A stretch of 64,000 bases of DNA, taken from assembly GCA_965601975.1 (NCBI GenBank), contig OZ271856.1, forward strand, positions 1,302,001 through 1,366,000. Direction: 5' to 3'. This document shows positions 7,710 to 14,030 of the stretch, piece by piece; within the stretch, counting starts at the first letter, position 1, and each line of letters starts with the position of its first letter. Both the position numbers and the translations under genes were made by a program. The DNA is from JANQIO01 sp965601975 (GTDB taxonomy: Bacteria; Pseudomonadota; Gammaproteobacteria; Pseudomonadales; Halieaceae). The notes beneath the pieces are model-generated. The model was given only the letters and a program-made list of their open reading frames with translations. It was not told the DNA's origin and made no database searches.

Positions 7710-8299
7710 CAGGCGTAGATACCGAACAGTGAGTGGTCTATCAGCTTGCACAGGCAGTGAACAATCATGGTCTGCATCTCTATGATCCGCGGAGCGCTGG
7801 AAGAGTTCACGTAAATTTCCACATCTTCCGGCAGTATCAGGCTGGACACGTCCTTGCAGTCGCCACCGCTTAACAGGATGACCAGCATCTCGCGCTCGTG
7901 GGCAGCCCGGATGGCCTGGATGACCGCCGCGTTGCCTTCGCTGGCGGCGACGGCCAGCAGGACGTCCCCCGCCTGGCCGACCGCGCGCACCTGGCGGGAA
8001 TAGACATCGCTGCCGCTGCCGGCGGAGATCGCCGACTGCATGGCACCGTCGCCGCTCAGGCTGAGGGCGGGCAGGGCCGGCCGCTCCTGCTCGTAGCGAT
8101 GCACCAGGCCGATGCTGAACAACTGGGCGACCGCTGCTCCCGGGCCGTTACCGCAGCACAGTAATTTCTTTTCCGAGAGCAGGGCGTCCTGGCACAGGCC
8201 GACGGCGCGCTCGAGCGGGTCGACCAGGCTGTCCACCGAGATGGAAACCAGCTCCATGGCCTGCTGGAAATCCGCCGCGATCACCTCGTATGTGTTCAT
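7709..8299 (-). CDS. diaA: DnaA initiator-associating protein DiaA-like SIS-domain protein
   Basis: A 196-residue SIS-fold protein in the position of diaA, whose E. coli product binds DnaA and promotes timely initiation. Matching segments are KLLCCGNGPGAAVAQLF, YSRQVRAVGQAGDVLLAV and IIEMQTMIVHCLCKLIDHSLFG. The phosphosugar-binding serines of the GmhA/SIS family are replaced here: the GNGGSA position reads GNGPGA and the STSGNS position reads AASEGN. Isomerase activity is therefore unlikely, and a structural DnaA-binding role fits better. It sits 3 bases downstream of yraN and overlaps dolP by one base. Confidence 0.88.
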   Translation of the reverse strand: MNTYEVIAADFQQAMELVSISVDSLVDPLERAVGLCQDALLSEKKLLCCGNGPGAAVAQLFSIGLVHRYEQERPALPALSLSGDGAMQSAISAGSGSDVYSRQVRAVGQAGDVLLAVAASEGNAAVIQAIRAAHEREMLVILLSGGDCKDVSSLILPEDVEIYVNSSSAPRIIEMQTMIVHCLCKLIDHSLFGIYA

Positions 8300-8302
8300 G
8301 TT

Positions 8303-8659
8303 TCACGTGCCAATGGCATTTTTGAGCCATTGTATCTTATCTTCCGGGCCGCATTGCGAACCGTCGAATGCCACCACATCGAATCGGCAGGGCAGGCGTT
8401 CGGACAGGCCGCGCAGCTGCAGGTAGCGCTGCGCCGTGGCGACCAGCCGTCGCTGCTTCGTCGGGGTAACGGAAGCGGCCGCGGAGGCGAAATGGGGGTG
8501 GCTGCGGGAACGAACTTCCACGAACACCAGCGTGTCGCCGTCGCGACAAACCAGGTCGATTTCACCAAGCTTGCAGCTGAAGTTGCGTTCCAGTATGCGC
8601 AGGCCGGCAGACTGCAGCAGCTTACCCGCGCGGACCTCGAATGGCGTTCCACGGTTCAT
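8303..8659 (-). CDS. yraN: UPF0102 (YraN) family nuclease-like protein
   Basis: A 118-residue member of UPF0102, which has a restriction-endonuclease-like fold and no settled function. The pattern FEVRAGKLLQSAGLRILERNF, GEIDLVCRD and LVFVEVRSR gives the E...D...ExR arrangement of PD-(D/E)XK proteins. The ATG at 8659 is chosen because GGGAGG lies 6 bases upstream; a TTG two codons earlier is possible. It is placed between lpoA and diaA as in E. coli. Confidence 0.93.
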   Translation of the reverse strand: MNRGTPFEVRAGKLLQSAGLRILERNFSCKLGEIDLVCRDGDTLVFVEVRSRSHPHFASAAASVTPTKQRRLVATAQRYLQLRGLSERLPCRFDVVAFDGSQCGPEDKIQWLKNAIGT

Positions 8660-8682
8660 CGACAACCTCCCTGTCGTCAGTT

Positions 8683-10551
8683 TCAGCGGGGTAGCGGCAC
8701 CCCGCTGTCAAACTCCGCCGGCACCAGCTCCCGGTGGACGCGGCCGGCACTGTCCATGTGCAAAAGCCCTGTATTTCCCCTGACGCGGTTGTCGGGGGCT
8801 GCCCTCAGCTGCGCAAGCCGCCAGTTCAGCATGAAGGCATCCGCGCCCAGTGCATGCATGTTTGCCTGCAGTTCATCGCTGCCGCCCGCTTCCAGAACCG
8901 ATTGGAGGGCGCCCTCCGGCGCCAGCAGCCAGGGCATCTCTACCAGCAGTATGCCGTTGAGATCGCGGTCCTTCTGGGGGTCCCGGCGACCGCTGTAGAT
9001 ATGGGAGGTCGCATAGACGGGCAGGTCGCCCGCGTAGTGAAAAGCGATCAGGGGCTTGATCGAGCGCGCATGCTGTGGGGTTTCGCTGAGCAGGAAAACG
9101 ATGTCGATATCCCGGCGGCGGCGGGGATTGAACTCGGTGCGTTCGCCGAGCAGCCGGCGCACGCGTGTCGCCCGCGCCTCACTCTCGCTCAGGTTCAGTG
9201 CGCTCTTGAGACTGTTCGAGTAGTCCGTCTGGCCGCTGTACACGGCAATGGCCTCGATTCTGCCTTCGCGTTCGTTCCAGGCGGCCACCAGGGCGTCGCT
9301 CATTGCGTCGCCCCAGGTGCCGTCGGGTCGAATCACCAGGGCGCTGCGGGCGCCGCTGTCGAAGCCCAGCTGCGCCAGCTGGCGGACCTCGTCAATCGGC
9401 GAAAGGCCCAGCTGAACCGGGGGCGTAGCCAGCGGTTCGCTGGCAGGGGACCAGCTGAGTGTCATCAGCGGCACCGGGATTTCCTCGGGCGGGCGCCAGT
9501 CCAGCAGCTCCTCCGGTGTCAGCGGGCCGACCACCAGCTCGGCACCGGCGCGCACGGCGGTATCGTAGGCGCTGTTGAAGTCCGGATGTGCGGCGGCGTC
9601 CATGACCATCAGTTCCTGCTCCGGCCAGCCGCGTCGACGGGCTTCGAACTGGGCCGCGAGATAACCCTGCAAAAGCGCATTGCCGCTGTCGCTGTCACCG
9701 GCGCTCAGCGGCAGCAACAGGGCGATACGACCGGGCGGGGTGAGTTCACCGCTGGCCAGCAGTTCCAGGCCTCCCGGCAGATTCTCCGCGGCCCGGTGCT
9801 CTTCGTAGCGCTGGCGCCACAGATCCAGCTGCGCGGCCTGTATATCGGGACTTTCCATACCGTCCGCCGCCAGCAGTGCCAGCTCCAGCCAGCCGCGCCA
9901 GTGAGAGGACCTGGCGCTGTCGCGGGCCGCTTCGAGCTGCTCGGTAGGGGCGCGCTGCAGGTTGTGCCAGATGAAGGCCTGCAGTGCGGCGGCACGTTCA
10001 GCGTCTTCGCCGACCACTAACAGCTGGTCTGCCAGCTGTGCCGCCGCCAGCGCACCGTCCTCGGTCAGCACGAGTTTCAGGTGCCAGCGATCCAGGGGCT
10101 CTCGCAGTTCGGGTTCCACCACGCCGAGCAGCGGCACTGCCTGCCGGATCCCGCTAAGTGCCGCTGCGGTGTTTCCCTGCAGGTAGAGCAGTTCCGTCTC
10201 CATCGCCAGCACCCTGACACGCTCGCGGGCGTTCAGCTTGCTGAAGTCTATGTCCCTCAGTATGCTGGCCGCGGGCAGCAGCTGCCGCTGCGCCAGCAGG
10301 TCCTCGGCCTGCAGCAGCCGGGCGGTGTAGGCCGTGTCTTCACCGGTATCCGGCGGCAGTTCCAGGATCTCATCCGCCGGCAGCTGCGTTGTCTGCTGGG
10401 TTGCGGGCGCTCCGGCGCAGCCCGCCAGCAACACAGCGCACGTTACAACAAGGCACGACAACGCACCGCCCGGCAAGGCAGACGATATTCGTCTCGCGGG
10501 TACGGTCTCCGAATCGGAGCTCGGAACGTGAGCGGTCTTATGGAGAGTCAT
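8683..10551 (-). CDS. lpoA: Penicillin-binding protein activator LpoA (LppC lipoprotein)
   Basis: LpoA is an outer-membrane lipoprotein that activates the bifunctional penicillin-binding protein PBP1a. The 622 residues show a long signal peptide ending in the lipobox LAGC (Cys45), a helical TPR-like N-terminal domain (about 60-265) and a C-terminal type 1 periplasmic-binding-protein fold (about 275-615, with GRIALLLPLSAGDSDSGNALLQGY). Its ATG at 10551-10549 overlaps the divergent rsmI ATG by two bases, so its ribosome-binding region lies in rsmI coding sequence. No upstream ATG-like alternative shortens the long n-region; TTG codons further in are possible. Confidence 0.92.
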   Translation of the reverse strand: MTLHKTAHVPSSDSETVPARRISSALPGGALSCLVVTCAVLLAGCAGAPATQQTTQLPADEILELPPDTGEDTAYTARLLQAEDLLAQRQLLPAASILRDIDFSKLNARERVRVLAMETELLYLQGNTAAALSGIRQAVPLLGVVEPELREPLDRWHLKLVLTEDGALAAAQLADQLLVVGEDAERAAALQAFIWHNLQRAPTEQLEAARDSARSSHWRGWLELALLAADGMESPDIQAAQLDLWRQRYEEHRAAENLPGGLELLASGELTPPGRIALLLPLSAGDSDSGNALLQGYLAAQFEARRRGWPEQELMVMDAAAHPDFNSAYDTAVRAGAELVVGPLTPEELLDWRPPEEIPVPLMTLSWSPASEPLATPPVQLGLSPIDEVRQLAQLGFDSGARSALVIRPDGTWGDAMSDALVAAWNEREGRIEAIAVYSGQTDYSNSLKSALNLSESEARATRVRRLLGERTEFNPRRRRDIDIVFLLSETPQHARSIKPLIAFHYAGDLPVYATSHIYSGRRDPQKDRDLNGILLVEMPWLLAPEGALQSVLEAGGSDELQANMHALGADAFMLNWRLAQLRAAPDNRVRGNTGLLHMDSAGRVHRELVPAEFDSGVPLPR

Positions 10552-11377
10552 GGAAAGCGGTCTCTACGTGGTGGCCACACCAATTGGCAACCTGGGTGAT
10601 ATGGTACCCCGGGCGGTGGAGATTCTGCAGGAAGTGGATCTCATAGCGGCCGAGGATACCCGACACAGCGCGCCGTTGCTGCGGCATTTTGCCATCGAAA
10701 CGCCGATGTTGGCCTACCACGATCACAGTGACAGTGAGGCGATCGATCGGGTGGCCCGGGTCATCGACCAGGGCGGCGCAGTGGCCCTGATCTCCGACGC
10801 TGGAACCCCGCTCATCTCTGACCCGGGTTACCGCCTGCTGCGCCATGCCCACGAGGCGGGCTGGCGGGTGGTGCCGGTCCCGGGCGCCAGTGCGGCTATC
10901 GCCGCCCTGTCCGTGGCGGGCCTTCCCACGGACCGCTTTCGCTTCGAGGGTTTCCTGCCGGCCAAGTCCGCCGCCCGGCGCACTCGCCTGGCCGAACTGG
11001 CGCCGGAGTCCGTAACGCTGGTGTTCTACGAGGCGCCTCACCGGGTGTTGGAAACCCTGATCGATATGCGTGATGTGCTTGGCGCCGAGCGCCTGGCGGT
11101 GCTGGCGCGGGAGCTGACCAAGGCCTTTGAAACGGTACTGCGGCTGCCGCTGGAAGACCTGGTGTCGGCCGTGCAGGCAGACAGCAACCAGGCCCGGGGT
11201 GAAATCGTGCTGCTGGTCGAGGGGGCCGGTGATGTCGAGGCCGAAATCACCCCGGACATTGCCAGGATGCTGGAGGTAGTGGCGGAAATGATGCCGCCCA
11301 AACAGGCCGCCGCACTGGTGGCTGACGCCTGCGGCCTGCGCAAGAAGACGCTGTACGAGTACCTCATTTCCCGTTAG
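10550..11377 (+). CDS. rsmI: 16S rRNA (cytidine-1402-2'-O)-methyltransferase
   Basis: RsmI methylates the 2'-O of C1402 in the decoding centre of 16S rRNA. The 275-residue protein carries the tetrapyrrole-methylase-like fold: LYVVATPIGNLGDMVPRAV at the N-terminus, AEDTRHS, LISDAGTPLISDPGYRL, PGASAAIAALSVAGL and FYEAPHRVLETL. GGAG lies 4 bases before the ATG. The start codon overlaps that of divergent lpoA. rnpB begins about 9 bases after the stop, so the two are probably co-transcribed in part. Confidence 0.96.
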   Translation: MESGLYVVATPIGNLGDMVPRAVEILQEVDLIAAEDTRHSAPLLRHFAIETPMLAYHDHSDSEAIDRVARVIDQGGAVALISDAGTPLISDPGYRLLRHAHEAGWRVVPVPGASAAIAALSVAGLPTDRFRFEGFLPAKSAARRTRLAELAPESVTLVFYEAPHRVLETLIDMRDVLGAERLAVLARELTKAFETVLRLPLEDLVSAVQADSNQARGEIVLLVEGAGDVEAEITPDIARMLEVVAEMMPPKQAAALVADACGLRKKTLYEYLISR

Positions 11378-11385
11378 TCTTGCGC

Positions 11386-11726
11386 GCGGAGTTGGCCAGG
11401 CGATCGCTGTGCTTCGGCACGGAGGAAAGTCCGGGCTCCACAGGGCAGGGTGCCAGGTAACGCCTGGGGGGCGTGAGCCCACGGAAAGTGCAACAGAAAG
11501 GATACCGCCGGTCCCCGGACCGGTAAGGGTGAAAAGGTGCGGTAAGAGCGCACCGCGCGGCTGGTAACAGGCGCGGCGATGGTAAACCCCACCCGGAGCA
11601 AGACCAAATAGGAATCCAGTGCCGTGGCCCGCGGTGGATTCGGGTAGGTCGCTACAGGCAGGCGGCGACGCCTGTCGCAGATGAATGATCGTCCACGACA
11701 GAACCCGGCTTATCGGCGCACTCCAT
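11386..11726 (+). ncRNA. rnpB: RNase P RNA (bacterial type A)
   Basis: The catalytic RNA of RNase P, which matures tRNA 5' ends. Conserved stretches are seen in order: GAGTTGGCCAGGCGATCGC at the 5' end, GGAGGAAAGTCCGGGCTCC, ACAGAAAGGATACCGCC, GGTAAGGGTGAAAAGGTGCGG, AGACCAAATAGG and the 3' GACAGAACCCGGCTTATCGG. The closing helix P1 can form between GGAGT at 11388-11392 and ACTCC at 11720-11724. The exact ends are estimates. Position between rsmI and mraZ matches Pseudomonas. No separate promoter was found in the 9-base gap, so it may lie inside rsmI. Confidence 0.95.
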
Positions 11727-11733
11727 TTTAAGA

Positions 11734-11934
11734 CCGCTAGCGTTCTCCGCCTCTAAGAGGGGGCGGAGGCGCTACCCCACCCGCGTACTTTTTACGGGTG
11801 CCGCTAGTGGTGTTCGCCCTCAAGAAGGGGCGGAGGCGCTACATCACCTGCGTGCTTCTTTAGGGGACCGCTAGCGTTCTTCGCCCCTAAGGAGGGGCGG
11901 AGGCGCTACATCACTCTAGTGCTTCTTAACTTTA
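11734..11934 (+). repeat. Three tandem 67-bp hairpin repeats downstream of rnpB
   Basis: Units begin with CCGCTAG at 11734, 11801 and 11868, exactly 67 bases apart. The word GGGGCGGAGGCGCTAC is identical in all three. Each unit folds: TAGCG pairs with CGCTA, and an inner CGCC-rich arm pairs with a GGCG-rich arm (TCCGCC/GGCGGA in unit 1, CGCCCCT/AGGGGCG in unit 3). T-rich stretches follow the stems. E. coli rnpB is also followed by repeated terminator-bearing units, so staggered 3' ends of RNase P precursor are a likely role. Confidence 0.85.
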
Positions 11935-11939
11935 CTCCT

Positions 11940-12031
11940 CCCACCCTGTGTCCCCGGTGGGACGGAGTCGTTGGACCACCTTGTTTGCTTCCTGCCGGTT
12001 TCTTACCGGCTGTTTGCCCCTTGGCGGGGCA
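11940..12031 (+). repeat. Series of three short GC hairpins
   Basis: Perfect stems are CCCACC 11940-11945 with GGTGGG 11956-11961, GCCGG 11994-11998 with CCGGC 12006-12010, and TGCCCC 12015-12020 with GGGGCA 12026-12031. They continue the structured region after the 67-bp repeats. Function not known; none has a long T tract. Confidence 0.55.
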
Positions 12032-12252
12032 TCGTTTGCCAGGTACTTGCGGTGGTTAGACTATTTGGTGATAAGAAACTGCTCTGCTAATAAGAAAATC
12101 GTTCGATACTTAAAGTAAACTGTCAGCTATCAGGTATATGAGGCTGTTTTGGTGATTATTTTGTCACCAAAAATGACACGAAAATCTCGCCTGAATTCCC
12201 ATTTTTTAGACGTAATTCACTGAATTGCCAAGGTTTTTTAGCTGTCGCTATG
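12032..12252. other. AT-rich non-coding region upstream of mraZ
   Basis: No reading frame, RNA gene or strong repeat is seen here. Base composition is strikingly AT-rich compared with the flanks, with runs such as ATAAGAAA and TTTTTTAG and one short dyad TTTTGGTGA/TCACCAAAA around 12149-12171. It may hold activator sites or curved DNA for the dcw promoter. Confidence 0.5.
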
Positions 12253-12282
12253 TTGACAGTTTTACCGGTGCGTCCCTATAGT
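12253..12282 (+). promoter_or_regulatory. Sigma-70 promoter of mraZ and the dcw cluster
   Basis: A perfect TTGACA at 12253-12258 and TATAGT at 12277-12282 are separated by 18 bases. The transcript would start near 12289, just before the MraZ boxes. This is the strongest promoter-like sequence in the window. Confidence 0.75.
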
Positions 12283-12290
12283 GTCGAAAA

Positions 12291-12326
12291 GTGGGAATAA
12301 GTGGGTTTTTTTGGTTTTCAGTGGTT
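12291..12326 (+). promoter_or_regulatory. MraZ operator (10-bp spaced TGG boxes)
   Basis: Boxes TGGGA at 12292, TGGGT at 12302, TGGTT at 12312 and TGGTT at 12322 repeat every 10 bases with 5-base spacers. MraZ of E. coli is known to bind TGGGN direct repeats with 5-base spacers. The array sits at the expected transcript start, so binding would block initiation or promoter escape. Confidence 0.7.
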
Positions 12327-12357
12327 TTTGGAAACCAGACAGTGGGGACGAGTGGCG

Positions 12358-12813
12358 ATGTTTCGCGGGGTTCAGCACATCAACATGGACGCCAAGGGCA
12401 GGCTGGCAATGCCGGCCCGTCAGCGCGAGCCGTTGATGGCCCAGTGCGACGGCCAGCTGGTTGCCACCATCGATACCCAGTCCCAGTGCCTCTTCATTTA
12501 CCCGCTGCCCGAGTGGGAAACGATCGAACGTGAAATCCAGGAGCTGCCGGCGCTCAATCCGGCGGTGAAGCGCTTCCAGCGCCTGGTAATCGGATATGCC
12601 ACTGACCTTGAGCTCGACGGCAACGGCCGCGTGCTGCTGCCGGCACCGCTGCGCGAGTACGCGGGCCTGGAAAAGAAGCTGGTGCTGGTGGGTCAGGGCA
12701 AGAAGCTTGAGTTGTGGGCCGAGGAGCTGTGGATGGCCGAGCGCGAGAAAGCGCTGGCGGAATCCGGACCCGATGCCGAGCTTCCCGAAGAACTCATGTC
12801 GCTGACGCTCTAG
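12358..12813 (+). CDS. mraZ: Transcriptional regulator MraZ
   Basis: MraZ is a ring-forming double AbrB-like DNA-binding protein that represses its own dcw cluster. From the ATG at 12358 it has 151 residues, the family length, starting MFRGVQHINMDAKGRLAMPA; the second copy of the motif is in DLELDGNGRVLLPAPLR. A longer frame from 12301 exists but would translate the operator region. It is the first gene of the cluster, 9 bases before rsmH, with the predicted operator directly upstream. Confidence 0.96.
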   Translation: MFRGVQHINMDAKGRLAMPARQREPLMAQCDGQLVATIDTQSQCLFIYPLPEWETIEREIQELPALNPAVKRFQRLVIGYATDLELDGNGRVLLPAPLREYAGLEKKLVLVGQGKKLELWAEELWMAEREKALAESGPDAELPEELMSLTL

Positions 12814-12822
12814 GGGCCCGGC

Positions 12823-13752
12823 ATGCATCAGACGGTTTTGTTGCGGGAGGCGGTCGAGGCTCTCGTGACGGCACGGGATGGGGTTTACGTGGATGGGACC
12901 TTCGGTCGCGGTGGTCACAGTCGGGAGATTCTTGCGGTGCTGGGGCAGGGCGGACGCCTGCTGGCCATCGACAAGGACCCGGAGGCCATTGCCGCGGCAG
13001 AGCAGTTAAAGGAGGGCGACAGCCGGTTTGATTTTGAGCACGGCTCGTTCGCCCAGCTTCCCCATCAACTGCATCGGTTGGGGATCGATGCAGTTGATGG
13101 AATTTTATTGGACCTGGGAGTCTCCAGCCCGCAGCTGGATGTGGGGGATCGAGGCTTCTCATTTACCCATGACGGGCCGCTGGATATGCGCATGGACACG
13201 ACTCGTGGACAGACCGCCGCCGAATGGCTGGCCACGGCTTCTCACGGCGAGATTGCCGGCGTGCTGCGAGAGTACGGCGAGGAGCGCCACGCCGGCCGCA
13301 TCGCCAATGCGATCCTGCGGGCCCGGGAAGAGTCTCCCATCGCCACTACCGCCGAACTCGCCAGGGTCGTGTCCGAGGCCAATCCGAGCTGGGAAAAGCA
13401 CAAGCACCCCGCCACGCGCGCCTTCCAGGGAATTCGCATCTGGATCAATCGAGAACTGGACGACCTGCAGGACTTCCTGGAGGTTGTGGTCGACCTGCTC
13501 AAGCCCGGCGGGCGCCTCGTGATCATCAGCTTTCACTCCCTCGAGGATCGCATCGTCAAGCGCTTCATCCGCCGCATGGCCCGCGGTGAGCAGCCGCCAC
13601 GCGGCGTACCGGTCCGGGACAGTGAGGTGCAGCGAAAACTGCGCGCCATTGGCTCGGCGGTCAAGCCCGCATCCGCCGAGCTGGAAGATAACCCGCGCGC
13701 CCGCAGCGCAGTGATGCGCGTCGCCGAGCGCCTGCCGGAGGTGGCCGCATGA
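12823..13752 (+). CDS. rsmH: 16S rRNA (cytosine-1402-N4)-methyltransferase
   Basis: RsmH (MraW) methylates N4 of C1402 in 16S rRNA, the same nucleotide that RsmI methylates on the ribose; both genes lie within 2 kb here. The 309 residues start MHQTVLLREAVEAL, with the SAM-binding loop VDGTFGRGGHSR (23-34), LLAIDKDPEAI, DGILLDLGVSSPQLD and the C-terminal LVIISFHSLEDRIVKRF. Its stop overlaps the ftsL ATG by 4 bases (ATGA). Confidence 0.97.
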   Translation: MHQTVLLREAVEALVTARDGVYVDGTFGRGGHSREILAVLGQGGRLLAIDKDPEAIAAAEQLKEGDSRFDFEHGSFAQLPHQLHRLGIDAVDGILLDLGVSSPQLDVGDRGFSFTHDGPLDMRMDTTRGQTAAEWLATASHGEIAGVLREYGEERHAGRIANAILRAREESPIATTAELARVVSEANPSWEKHKHPATRAFQGIRIWINRELDDLQDFLEVVVDLLKPGGRLVIISFHSLEDRIVKRFIRRMARGEQPPRGVPVRDSEVQRKLRAIGSAVKPASAELEDNPRARSAVMRVAERLPEVAA

Positions 13753-14030
13753 GTCGCGCGGGCCGGGGCTGGTATGCCGTGAATATCGCGCTGGTGCTTG
13801 CCATCACCGCGACCGCGGTCGCCATTGTGGATACCTCTCACCAGTGCCGACAGCACTATGCCCGCCTGCAGTCGCTGGAAAGCGCGCAGTGGACGATGCA
13901 GGAGCAGTGGGGTCGCCTGCTGCTGGAGCAGAGCACCTGGGCTGCCCATCACCGGGTGGAGCAGCTGGCGCGGCGCGAGCTGAGGATGCGGCTGCCCCAG
14001 GCCGATGAGCTGACGGTGGTGCGGCCGTGA
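13749..14030 (+). CDS. ftsL: Cell division protein FtsL
   Basis: FtsL is a small bitopic division protein that joins FtsB and FtsQ at the septum. It has 93 residues: a short cytoplasmic tail, a membrane helix at about 9-27 (YAVNIALVLAITATAVAIV) and a periplasmic coiled coil with heptad leucines. Sequence identity in this family is low, so the call rests on size, topology and position between rsmH and ftsI. Start and stop overlap both neighbours by 4 bases. Confidence 0.92.
   Translation: MSRAGRGWYAVNIALVLAITATAVAIVDTSHQCRQHYARLQSLESAQWTMQEQWGRLLLEQSTWAAHHRVEQLARRELRMRLPQADELTVVRP

Noticed and set aside
10538..11482. Long open frame of 314 codons antisense to rsmI and the start of rnpB
   Set aside because: It covers a clear rsmI gene and part of RNase P RNA; it is a product of GC-rich codon bias.
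11734..11934. CRISPR array
   Set aside because: The three units are contiguous 67-bp tandem repeats without unique spacers, and no cas gene is present.
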